This document shows positions 1 to 8,144 of a stretch of 64,000 nucleotides of DNA, piece after piece. A model generated the notes under the pieces. The model saw only the letters and a program-made list of their open reading frames with translations, had not been told where the DNA came from and searched no databases. The stretch is from contig DIYF01000057.1 of assembly GCA_002427745.1 (NCBI GenBank), forward strand, positions 29,686 to 93,685. Reading direction: 5' to 3'. Source of the stretch: Roseivirga sp. UBA6061. GTDB taxonomy: Bacteria > Bacteroidota > Bacteroidia > Cytophagales > Cyclobacteriaceae. The translations under genes and the position numbers were made by a program. Numbering within the stretch: position 1 is the stretch's first letter; each line of letters starts with the position of its first letter.

Positions 1-2
1 CC

Positions 3-203
3 GGCAGCCTTCTCCTCACCTTTATACTGACGCTAGCAAAAAGTAACCAGCGAATACGCAACAATTCTAGACAGGCCCTTCCGCGGGGGCAGCGTATGCC
101 AGAGGTCATTCAGCCAGGAGCAGGCAGTAACTGTGGTGTTTCGGAGTGTGCCATGCACATGCCCACAGCTACGAACTGTGAGCCGGTCTCAAGAGCAGAA
201 TGA
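3..203 (+). CDS. possible 3' end of an unidentified gene
   Basis: Frame 3 is open from the window edge to a TGA at 201-203. It opens with a hydrophobic stretch (GSLLLTFILTLAK) that could be a membrane segment, followed by a basic then Cys/Met-containing tail. No start is visible, so if real this is the C-terminal 66 residues of a gene that begins outside the window. I do not recognise the family. The open frame is short enough to be chance. Confidence 0.3.
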   Translation, partial: GSLLLTFILTLAKSNQRIRNNSRQALPRGQRMPEVIQPGAGSNCGVSECAMHMPTATNCEPVSRAE

Positions 204-267
204 CATAACCGACCCTCTCCGGGGTCTGCGATCACAGAGCTTTTCTGAGTGCTAAACGTACACGAAA

Positions 268-444
268 ATGAAGAAGCTCATGGCACTTTTAATAGTGCTT
301 CTGGCCATCACACTGCCTTCCTGTGAAACGCAGGATGCAGCGGATTTAGAGCCAATAGTAGCCGAAACTCCAATTAGCGTGGAGTTGGATGGCGGAGCCA
401 CTGAAACTGAAGGTGAGGATGACCCAACCGGAACTGGTGGGTAA
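268..444 (+). CDS. small acidic lipoprotein, 58 aa
   Basis: A short gene with a clear lipoprotein signal: basic MKK, a hydrophobic core (LMALLIVLLAIT) and the lipobox LPSC with Cys19. The mature part is only about 40 residues, rich in Asp/Glu/Thr, and ends in a Gly-rich tail. It would sit lipid-anchored in the envelope. A strong rho-independent terminator begins 27 nt after the stop, which supports a real transcript. No family is recognised. It lies just upstream of the TPR histidine kinase gene but is separated from it by the terminator, so it is probably its own unit. Confidence 0.6.
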   Translation: MKKLMALLIVLLAITLPSCETQDAADLEPIVAETPISVELDGGATETEGEDDPTGTGG

Positions 445-470
445 ACATTTAATTTCTATAATAGAAATTC

Positions 471-500
471 AAAAGGGGTATACAAATATGCCCCTTTTTT
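471..500 (+). terminator. rho-independent terminator
   Basis: A 12-bp stem (471-482 with 487-498, one G-T wobble) closes a CAAA loop and runs into six T residues. It follows the small lipoprotein gene and separates it from the histidine kinase gene. Confidence 0.85.
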
Positions 501-528
501 ATTTGAGTTTTTATTAGAAAATTTATTT

Positions 529-2391
529 ATGAAATTTATTCAGCGAATAATTTTAATAACTACCATTGTTCTTACCTCCTGTATCTCAGACGAGAATGAT
601 CAATACAGTCACAATGGACGAATAGCAAGAATTGAACAAACCAAGAATTTACTTAAACCTGTCCTAAACCTCATAGATTTTGCTAAACTCAATGAGGCAA
701 AAGCCCTATTAGATAGCCTGAGGCCAATAGCTGAAGCCAATCAGGACACTTTGTTACTCTCAGGAATTCTTAACAATTATGGTCTTGTTCTCTTTCGATC
801 TGGACAGACAAGTAAGAGCATCACATTTTATCAAGAGTCTTTAGAGCTTGATCGGTTGATCAAAGACTCCACACAAATTGGGATTAAACTAAAGAATATT
901 GGCATCAGCTATCGGCAAGGCACAAATTATCAATCGGCTCTCGCATATTTCTTAAGGGCACTGCCATACATTATTAGTAGTAAAAACGATATCGAAGAAG
1001 CTTCAGTAAATAACAGTATTGGGAACATATATAACGATCTAGACCAACATGATAAAGGTTATTCTTACCTAATGAAGTCTCAGAAAGCCTGGTTTAACCT
1101 TGGGGATTCAATAAGAAACTCCAAAGCTTTGAGCAACCTTGGAAACTCTCTTTTAGGTATGGATCGAACAGATGAAGCCATAGAATATTATAATCGATCC
1201 TTAGCTATTAAACGGGTCTCTGGGACTAAACTCTCCAATGCGATTACTGAGAATAACCTGGGAGAAGCCTTTGTTAAGAAAGGCCTCTATAGTGAAGCAG
1301 AAAAGATTTTTCTTAAGTCGATAAATCTTAGAAATGAGGCTGGTCAGGCAAGCGGGATAGCCATCGTAGCCAATAATTTGGCGGAATTGAACATCAATAG
1401 AGGACAATTCAGAAAAGCTCAGTTCTGGCTTGATAGTGCTAAGTCCATTCTTGATCAATATCCTGTACCTTCCAGGCACCTTGAGAATCTAAGACTCCAA
1501 AAAACACTGTTTGCAGCGGTTGGCAACTATAGTAAGGCATACCAAACTGACCTTAGATACGATAATCTCAAGGAAATAATTTTTGAGAAGGAAATACGGG
1601 ATGTGCAAAAGCAGCAATATGAGTACGATATTGACCAGGAAGAAAAAGCGAAAGAATTAGCGCAAAGTAAATTTGAAGCTTCGGAGGTAGATAGAAAAGC
1701 ACAAAGTTTTAAATCTCAGGTTTTGACTTATGCCATTATAGCATCCCTGATCATAGTCATAGTAGTCAGCTATCTGGCCCTGAAACTCCGAAAGCAAAAT
1801 CGTCATATTGAAAACCTGATGCGAGAGCTGCATCACCGGGTAAAAAACCACCTCGGTATGATCTCCGGAATGTTTGGGGCCCAGACAGAACAGGGCAATG
1901 TCAGCAGTGCAGACTTACTGGAAGAAGCCAAAACCCGCGTGGAAGCCGTCAATGGCATTCACCGCAGGCTGTATCGCCAGGATGAATATGAGTTTGTAAA
2001 CATGCAGGAGTACCTGACGGAGCTGGTTGATAATAGTGCCCTCGTTTTCGGGCTGTATCATAACATTCAAAAAGAACTGAATATCGATACTGAGCCTCTG
2101 GAAATAGATAAAGCTATCTCCGTTGGACTTATAGCCAATGAAGTGTTAACGAACGGTTTCAAGCGCCTTCATCTTCAGAAAACTGAAGCGCCTTATTTAA
2201 AAATTGCCCTGGAAAAGGTTGTAAAAGGCTACCGCATGGTAATCTTCAATAATGCCAAAGAGGTTGAGGAGCCCATTAGCGAAAGTACGGGCTTTGGCTC
2301 TGAACTGATCAGACGCCTGACAGCCAACCTTCATGGAGAAAGTAAAACCACTCAGCAAAACGGATTTCAATTTGAGCTCACCTTTCCCTAG
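529..2391 (+). CDS. TPR sensor histidine kinase (HisKA_2 type)
   Basis: A 620-residue sensor kinase. It starts with a signal sequence carrying a lipobox-like LTSC (Cys18), then tetratricopeptide repeats over about residues 65-345 forming the sensor part, a coiled coil, one membrane helix near 398-418, and a cytoplasmic kinase core. The phospho-acceptor region reads LHHRVKN (His435/His436), the HisKA_2/HWE form common in Bacteroidota. The ATPase N-box is NEVLTNGF, and GFGSELI is the later glycine motif. The usual DNG of the G1 box appears as FNN, so ATP binding may be weak. It is followed 9 nt later by a LytTR response regulator, its likely partner. Kinase family is secure; ligand unknown. Confidence 0.9.
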   Translation: MKFIQRIILITTIVLTSCISDENDQYSHNGRIARIEQTKNLLKPVLNLIDFAKLNEAKALLDSLRPIAEANQDTLLLSGILNNYGLVLFRSGQTSKSITFYQESLELDRLIKDSTQIGIKLKNIGISYRQGTNYQSALAYFLRALPYIISSKNDIEEASVNNSIGNIYNDLDQHDKGYSYLMKSQKAWFNLGDSIRNSKALSNLGNSLLGMDRTDEAIEYYNRSLAIKRVSGTKLSNAITENNLGEAFVKKGLYSEAEKIFLKSINLRNEAGQASGIAIVANNLAELNINRGQFRKAQFWLDSAKSILDQYPVPSRHLENLRLQKTLFAAVGNYSKAYQTDLRYDNLKEIIFEKEIRDVQKQQYEYDIDQEEKAKELAQSKFEASEVDRKAQSFKSQVLTYAIIASLIIVIVVSYLALKLRKQNRHIENLMRELHHRVKNHLGMISGMFGAQTEQGNVSSADLLEEAKTRVEAVNGIHRRLYRQDEYEFVNMQEYLTELVDNSALVFGLYHNIQKELNIDTEPLEIDKAISVGLIANEVLTNGFKRLHLQKTEAPYLKIALEKVVKGYRMVIFNNAKEVEEPISESTGFGSELIRRLTANLHGESKTTQQNGFQFELTFP

Positions 2392-2400
2392 ATTAGGTGT

Positions 2401-3165
2401 ATGCACCCTGTTTCCGTTCTTATTGTAGAAAATGATCATCTGCAAGCTGCCAGTCTTGGGCAGCAACTGGAACAGCTCGGCTTTAGCATCACTGACAGTG
2501 TGACCACAGGTGAAGCGGCACTTAACTCGGTTCAGAAAAGCAAACCTGATATAGTCTTTATGGACATCGACCTGGACGGACCCATGGATGGCATTGAAAC
2601 AGCCAACCACGTTCAGGAGCTTTATCAGATTCCAATTGTCTACCTCAGCCACTATAACGATGTGCGAACCTATAAAAACGCTACCCGAAAGATCAATGCT
2701 CAGTATGTACCCAAGCCGGCATCTCCGGTGGGCGTGCTGAATGCGGTGAACTCACTGCTTAAAGAAGAAATGGAAGCAACTTCTCCGGAGCCTTCCAAAA
2801 TCGATGACCGGATTTTTGTCAAAAACGGTAACGGGCATTATGCGGTCTATATCAAAGACATTATCTACATAGAAGCCAACAGAGAGGTTTCCGTTATCCA
2901 TCATACCGAGTCAGACAAACCCTCAACGGTAGGTCTTAATCTGGGCAATCTGGAACAAAAGCTAAAACCCTTCGATTACCTGGCCCGCTGCTCCCGATAC
3001 CACATGGTGAACCTGAAAAAAGTCAACCGTATCAAGGACAAGGCGGTTGTAAATCCCACCACAGGTAAAGAGACCATGAAGAAAGTGGTTGAAGTAGATA
3101 ACCACACGATTGTGATCAGTGATAAATACCGATCGCAAATCACCAGTCGTTTTTATATGCACTAA
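2401..3165 (+). CDS. LytTR-family response regulator
   Basis: A 254-residue regulator. An N-terminal receiver domain (residues 1-125) has the acidic pair at VEND, the phospho-Asp in FMDIDLDG, a Ser in place of the usual Thr (YLSHY), and the conserved Lys in YVPKP. The C-terminal LytTR DNA-binding domain (about 140-252) contains IIYIEANREVSVI and the ARCSRYHMVNL region typical of the family. It sits 9 nt behind the TPR histidine kinase gene and is almost certainly phosphorylated by it. Targets are unknown. Its stop codon overlaps, tail to tail, the stop of oleD. Confidence 0.92.
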   Translation: MHPVSVLIVENDHLQAASLGQQLEQLGFSITDSVTTGEAALNSVQKSKPDIVFMDIDLDGPMDGIETANHVQELYQIPIVYLSHYNDVRTYKNATRKINAQYVPKPASPVGVLNAVNSLLKEEMEATSPEPSKIDDRIFVKNGNGHYAVYIKDIIYIEANREVSVIHHTESDKPSTVGLNLGNLEQKLKPFDYLARCSRYHMVNLKKVNRIKDKAVVNPTTGKETMKKVVEVDNHTIVISDKYRSQITSRFYMH

Positions 3166-4166
3166 GTATTCCGGAGAGCTGCTTTTTTCACCCATGCTTT
3201 GAGCCTCTTCATCCCTTCATCAATCGATACTTCAGGACTATAACCAAAGTCTCTTTTAGCGGCTGATATATCATACCAGTGCGGACTTGAGAGCTGTTTG
3301 GCTACAAACAAGGTTACCTGTGGCTCTGATTTGATATGGAAAAGCTTATAAACAGACTGAAGCAGCCAACCGGCAAAGAGGGCCAGTCTGGTATTAATCG
3401 TTTTGTCGACCGGAGGAAGATCTCCGGTATCCAGGAGCCGGTTCATAAACTCACTGATACTGATCGGTTGATCCTGCGAAAGGAAGTATGCTTTGCCACC
3501 AACAGCATCGGGTTCTTCAAGCATCGCGTGAAAAGCCTGAATATGGGACCTGGCTGCATTGTCTACATAAATTGTGTCAACCAGATGTTCACCTCTACCC
3601 AGCAATCGCAGCTTTCCCTTACGTCTCTTTTCAAAAAGCCTTGGAATAAAATGCACATCCCCCGGCCCCCAGATCAGGTGAGGCCGTAAGGCACAGGTAG
3701 TGATTGAAGCACTATTTGCCCCAAGTACTGCCTGCTCCGCCATGGCCTTGGTTTGAGGATAGTATGCGTCATACTTATCAGGGTAAGGCAAACTTTCATC
3801 GGAGCCTTCAGCCTTATCTTCATAGACCACACTGGGTGAGCTTGTAAAGACAAGGTATTTGATCTCAAGTTCTTTGCAGGCATTCAGCACATTCTGTGTA
3901 CCGACTACATTCGTATTATAAAAATCCTGGTAGTCACCCCAGATACCTACCTGGGCAGCCGTGTGAAAAACAGCCTTGCAGCCGGTCATGGCCGTTGTCA
4001 AAGCGGTTAAATCAGACAGATCACCCTGAAAGTGTGTGATTCCCGGCTGGTCCAGTTCTTTGTAAGCTTTGCGAGAATAGGTGACCACCTCATAATTCTC
4101 TGCGAGTAGCTGCCTTACCAGTACCAGGCCCAGAAAACCTCCTCCACCGGTTACAAATACCTTCAT
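3162..4166 (-). CDS. oleD: OleD-type NAD(P)-dependent 2-alkyl-3-ketoalkanoate reductase
   Basis: A 334-residue short-chain dehydrogenase of the extended (3beta-HSD/epimerase) type. The nucleotide-binding motif TGGGGFLG is at the N-terminus; the catalytic Tyr-Lys is in YYPQTKAMAEQ, with the preceding Ser in FTSSPSVV. The stretch ALRPHLIWGPGD is typical of OleD proteins. In the Ole pathway OleD reduces the beta-keto acid made by OleA to the beta-hydroxy acid used by OleC. The start ATG overlaps the oleC stop by 4 nt (ATGA), so the two are translationally coupled. It is last in an oleB-oleC-oleD operon. The neighbours make OleD far more likely than a generic epimerase. Confidence 0.88.
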   Translation of the reverse strand: MKVFVTGGGGFLGLVLVRQLLAENYEVVTYSRKAYKELDQPGITHFQGDLSDLTALTTAMTGCKAVFHTAAQVGIWGDYQDFYNTNVVGTQNVLNACKELEIKYLVFTSSPSVVYEDKAEGSDESLPYPDKYDAYYPQTKAMAEQAVLGANSASITTCALRPHLIWGPGDVHFIPRLFEKRRKGKLRLLGRGEHLVDTIYVDNAARSHIQAFHAMLEEPDAVGGKAYFLSQDQPISISEFMNRLLDTGDLPPVDKTINTRLALFAGWLLQSVYKLFHIKSEPQVTLFVAKQLSSPHWYDISAAKRDFGYSPEVSIDEGMKRLKAWVKKAALRNT

Positions 4167-5836
4167 TGACTCACCGGGTTTTCAGATAGTTTGCCTGCCG
4201 CCCACACCGCTAATTTCTCCCGGAATATTTTAGCATTATGCCGTATGTCTACCGGAAAGGAAGGATGAAACAGAATGGTTTTGATATCCCTGGTCAAATC
4301 GTGATCCGCTGCCCATTGTAACAAATCGGCCTTGATTTCTTCTTTCACAGGATTTTCTGATTCCCGATCAATTTCCACACACAAAACCGCCTGTTGGTTT
4401 ACCCCTACCAATGCCGTGCGATACACATCAGGGTGTTGGTTGAAGACAGACTCACACTGAACGGTATATAGCTCTTTATCAGCCAGTTTGACGCGATGCG
4501 CCTTCCTTCCACAAAACCAGAGCCGCCCTTTTTCATCCTTGTAACCAAGATCACCCATACGATGCCTGATCTGATTCCCGTCTTTGATCTTTGCCAGTTC
4601 TGTTGCCTGTTCGCGGTTGAAGTAGGCCTGAGTCACATTTTTCCCTTTCACAACAATTTCTCCCACAACCCCGGTTTCCACCACCAGCTCATCGGACCAT
4701 GCTGCAATCGGGTCATCACTGATTCTTATCACCTGAGCCTCGAGATGCTCCACAGGCCTGCCAATACAGATGCCTCCACCTGCCGCGCTGTGTTTTTGTA
4801 CCTCGTCTTCAAGCAGCTCATGACTCCCGATAGAGGCAACGGGCATACTCTCGGTAGCACCATAAGGAGTTAGAATTTGTACACCATCATTCAGCATGGT
4901 AGTGACCCTCCGCAGGGTTTTGGCAGGAACAGGAGCTCCCGCAGAAAGCACTCGATTCAGGGTTGGTAATTTGATATTATTGGCCTCACCATAACGTCCC
5001 ACACGGTCAAGCAGGGAGGGAGAACCAAACATATTCGTGACATCGTATTGCTTCAGCACCCGAATGAGACGCTCAGGGTCAACATGAGCAGGTTTTGTCG
5101 GGTCCATATCGGGAATCACGCTGCTCATACCTGCTGTGGGATTAAAGAGGGCAAAAGGTGGGAAGGTAGGCAGATCAATCTCGCCCTGCCGAATGCCAAA
5201 GGTATCACTGATCATCCGCACCTGCTGCTGCATATTGCCATGCGTATACATCACTCCTTTCGGTACTCCCGTGGAACCACTGGTGAAAAGAATAGCAGAC
5301 AGATCATCGGCATTCGGTTCATAGCAGCCAATGGGTTCCTGCGAGTTTCCTGCTGCTTTGATCTGCTTCAACAGACTGCCACCCCAAAAAAGTCGCGTAC
5401 CTACTGTTCCGAGCTTTTTTACCGTGGGTTTACCCCAACCCAGTAGTATACGTGCCACATGGGCTTTGGTGATTCCAATAAAACCGACAGGTTCAGATTC
5501 TCCAATGCACTTCTTCAGGTTCTTCATCCCTATTCCGGGGTCGATCAAAACAGGAATGATTCCGCATTGTAAAAAGGCAAAGCTGAGTGTAAAGAACTCC
5601 AGGCCGGGAGGCACCATCAGAACAACCCGGTCTCCCCGCTGGAAACCACTGGCCAACAATCCTGTAGCAATCAGGTTGGTCTCGTGGGCAAGCTCCCTGA
5701 AGCTGATATCCCGGTAAGGCACCAGCCCCTCTTTGGGCAACGGTTTACCCGGAGCCCCGGGTAGTGCTATGGCCAGGGTATCAGGCTGTGAATCAGCCAT
5801 TCTAAAAAGGGCAGAGACAATATTGTGAGACTCCAT
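4163..5836 (-). CDS. oleC: OleC-type beta-lactone synthetase (AMP-forming)
   Basis: A 557-residue member of the ANL adenylating superfamily. The P-loop is ILFTSGSTGVPKG, the later motif PYGATESMP, and the hinge region GDLGY...GR. The stretch MSSVIPDMDP and the C-terminal DIRHNAKIFREKLAVWA are hallmarks of OleC rather than of acyl-CoA ligases. OleC activates the carboxylate of a 2-alkyl-3-hydroxy acid with ATP and closes a beta-lactone. The gene begins 1 nt after the oleB stop and overlaps oleD by 4 nt. Placement inside a PKS/NRPS cluster suggests a role on the cluster product, though plain hydrocarbon synthesis cannot be excluded. Confidence 0.9.
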   Translation of the reverse strand: MESHNIVSALFRMADSQPDTLAIALPGAPGKPLPKEGLVPYRDISFRELAHETNLIATGLLASGFQRGDRVVLMVPPGLEFFTLSFAFLQCGIIPVLIDPGIGMKNLKKCIGESEPVGFIGITKAHVARILLGWGKPTVKKLGTVGTRLFWGGSLLKQIKAAGNSQEPIGCYEPNADDLSAILFTSGSTGVPKGVMYTHGNMQQQVRMISDTFGIRQGEIDLPTFPPFALFNPTAGMSSVIPDMDPTKPAHVDPERLIRVLKQYDVTNMFGSPSLLDRVGRYGEANNIKLPTLNRVLSAGAPVPAKTLRRVTTMLNDGVQILTPYGATESMPVASIGSHELLEDEVQKHSAAGGGICIGRPVEHLEAQVIRISDDPIAAWSDELVVETGVVGEIVVKGKNVTQAYFNREQATELAKIKDGNQIRHRMGDLGYKDEKGRLWFCGRKAHRVKLADKELYTVQCESVFNQHPDVYRTALVGVNQQAVLCVEIDRESENPVKEEIKADLLQWAADHDLTRDIKTILFHPSFPVDIRHNAKIFREKLAVWAAGKLSENPVSQ

Positions 5837-5837
5837 A

Positions 5838-6716
5838 TTAATCAGCCAGAAAATCTACGACTAATTCGCCAATTTCCTCCTGAGCATCTTCCAAAACATA
5901 GTGTCCACAATCTTCAAACCTGTGTACATCTGCCTGAGGCAGGTAATCAATCCATTTATTCAGAAAGTGTTCATCAAATACGATATCCTTTAAGCCCCAG
6001 GCAATTAAAACAGGAGTATCCTGAAAAAGGTGGAGATGGTCCTGCAAATCCACTACATAGTCATAGCCGGGATCTCCCTTCTTCAGTGGGATGTCCTGTA
6101 CAAATCGTAAAGTACCGATCCGGTTCTTCCAGGAGTTATAAGGAGCACGATAGGCCATACTCAGCTCTCTCGACATCTTTTTACGCGTGACACCAATACG
6201 GGTAGAACCTGCATTAAAACCATTGAAAGCTCTGACCACAAAAGCCCCCAGCATGGTGCGTGTCAGCTTCAGCATCAGGGGAAAGCTCTTGGTTTCGGGT
6301 AAGTGAAAAGCTGTTGTATTGAGAATAACCAGTTTCTTAATAGCCTCGGGGTGTCTGCGGGCATAACTCATTCCGATAACACCTCCCCAGTCATGCACGA
6401 TCAGTGTTATGTTCTTGCTCACTCCTTTTCCTTCCAGGAAAGCTTCAAAGTCTTTCACTCGCTGGGGAAGGGTATAGCTGTAGGCATCATCTTCAGGCTT
6501 ATCAGAGTATCCCATTCCAATGTGATCAGGGACCAGGCAATGGTAGTCAGCGGATAATTTTTTTACGAGTTCGCGATAATAAAATGACCACGAGGGGTTG
6601 CCATGCACCATGACTACCGGATCGCCTTCACCCTCTTCTATATAATGATAGCGGTGACCGTCAATATCCATGTAATGGCTCTCAAACGGATATAGCTCCT
6701 TACTAACCTTTCCCAT
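5838..6716 (-). CDS. oleB: OleB-type alpha/beta hydrolase (beta-lactone decarboxylase)
   Basis: A 292-residue alpha/beta hydrolase related to haloalkane dehalogenases. It has the oxyanion motif HGNPSWSFYYR, an Asp nucleophile in VHDWGG (Asp109) and a C-terminal catalytic His in DCGHYV, so it should be active. OleB converts the beta-lactone made by OleC to an alkene with loss of CO2. If it acts here, the lactone is an intermediate rather than the product. I chose the ATG at 6716; the frame opens at a TTG at 6740, which would add eight residues. It is first gene of the oleB-C-D operon. Haloalkane dehalogenase is the alternative, made unlikely by the neighbours. Confidence 0.87.
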   Translation of the reverse strand: MGKVSKELYPFESHYMDIDGHRYHYIEEGEGDPVVMVHGNPSWSFYYRELVKKLSADYHCLVPDHIGMGYSDKPEDDAYSYTLPQRVKDFEAFLEGKGVSKNITLIVHDWGGVIGMSYARRHPEAIKKLVILNTTAFHLPETKSFPLMLKLTRTMLGAFVVRAFNGFNAGSTRIGVTRKKMSRELSMAYRAPYNSWKNRIGTLRFVQDIPLKKGDPGYDYVVDLQDHLHLFQDTPVLIAWGLKDIVFDEHFLNKWIDYLPQADVHRFEDCGHYVLEDAQEEIGELVVDFLAD

Positions 6717-7049
6717 AATATGTATGACCCTCAAAATCAAACGTCTTCACACTGTCGGGGCACCTGAAAAGCACACCGGACCATTGCCGGACATAGATTT
6801 TGGAAAAAAATCTGCACTACCTATTATTGTAGCATATTGAGACTATAATTTAATTTATTTATTAAATATTTAAGAAAGTATCTCGAAATAAATGACATCA
6901 GGTTTTCCTGCGCGTTTTTGTGGGTTACCCTGTAGAAAACTCTTTTTTAGCTGCACTGCTCCTTCTTAAAACAAAAAGACCGGGATTGCACCGGACTCAA
7001 TTCTTTAATACCTTCCTGAAAGACCTGTTGCCAAGACGGGAATTGCCTC
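6717..7049. other. divergent intergenic region between oleB and sulfotransferase
   Basis: 333 nt with no gene. The middle (about 6820-6895) is very AT-rich and is the likely site of divergent promoters for the ole operon and the sulfotransferase gene. I could not identify a convincing promoter or operator motif. Confidence 0.5.
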
Positions 7050-8144
7050 ATGCAACGACTTTTTCCAATTCCATTGTTCACCTTCCTGAAAACCGCCATA
7101 AAGAATGGGGGGTTCTCTTTTAAGGGTTTGAAAAATACCCCGCAATGGTTTTTGAAAGTGGTTTTACTGGAACCGCTCCGTTGGGTTGAACTTCTACGGT
7201 ATAACAAGCGCATCCAACAACATAAGCTCGAAAAGGACCCGATTTTCATACTTGGCTTCTACCGCAGCGGCACCTCTTTTATGCACCAGTTTCTTACACA
7301 AGACGATCGACTGGGCTATCATACCAATTTCCAGATGATCTTTCCGGAAATTATGCTGACCTGTGAGAAAGCACTCTCTCCTTTTCTCGAATGGCTTTGC
7401 CGCGTATTCAACATTCGTGATGAAGTTCACAGGATTCAGCTTTCGTTTCGCTATCCCGGGGAAGAAGACGCCACCATGACTACGGCTACGAATCCAAGAG
7501 GCTCCCAGTGGGGTTATTTTTTTCCACGTATGATGATGTCACAATTCAGGAAGTATGTGCTGTTTCAAAATGTGCCTGACTCCGAAGTTGCAGGCTGGCA
7601 GAATGATTATCATTTTCTGATAAAGAAAATCTCCCTGGCTAATCGGGGAAAGCAATTGATCTTAAAGAGTCCGCCCAACACCGCCAGGGTTAAAATACTG
7701 CTATCTATGTTTCCAAACGCCCGGTTCATCATGGTGCATCGCAACCCATATGATGTGTATGTATCGAACCAGAGATTCTGGGAGGTGACTAACAAGATCT
7801 ATGCGGTGGGATCGACTCAGTCAGTAGATAACAATCAGATTATTCTCGACACCTATGCCGAAACCATGCAGCAATACCTTGAAGAGAAGGACCTTATCCC
7901 CAAAGGACAGCTGATAGAAATTCCCTATCAAAACCTCATGGAAAATCCATTGAAGAAAATGCGTGAGATTTACGAAACGCTGGGTCTGGAAGATTTCAAT
8001 GTAGTAGCTGACAAAATGGAGTCCTACCTTGACGGGCAGAAAAGCTATAAGCGTTTAACCCACCAACTGCCGGAAAATGAAGAAAGAACGGTAACAGAAA
8101 AATTCGCTCCTTTCATCAGGCATTGGGGGTATGAGCTACCTTAA
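7050..8144 (+). CDS. sulfotransferase family protein
   Basis: A 364-residue PAPS-dependent sulfotransferase. The 5'-phosphosulfate loop is YRSGTSFMHQFL, and the 3'-phosphate-binding segment is FIMVHRNPYDVYVSN with the conserved Arg and Ser. No signal peptide, so it is cytoplasmic. It is the only plus-strand gene between the ole operon and the NRPS, and its stop overlaps the NRPS stop by 4 nt. In curacin-type pathways a sulfotransferase domain sulfates a beta-hydroxyl before decarboxylative alkene formation; here it is a free-standing enzyme and could instead sulfate a hydroxyl of the final product. Substrate unknown. Confidence 0.85.
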   Translation: MQRLFPIPLFTFLKTAIKNGGFSFKGLKNTPQWFLKVVLLEPLRWVELLRYNKRIQQHKLEKDPIFILGFYRSGTSFMHQFLTQDDRLGYHTNFQMIFPEIMLTCEKALSPFLEWLCRVFNIRDEVHRIQLSFRYPGEEDATMTTATNPRGSQWGYFFPRMMMSQFRKYVLFQNVPDSEVAGWQNDYHFLIKKISLANRGKQLILKSPPNTARVKILLSMFPNARFIMVHRNPYDVYVSNQRFWEVTNKIYAVGSTQSVDNNQIILDTYAETMQQYLEEKDLIPKGQLIEIPYQNLMENPLKKMREIYETLGLEDFNVVADKMESYLDGQKSYKRLTHQLPENEERTVTEKFAPFIRHWGYELP

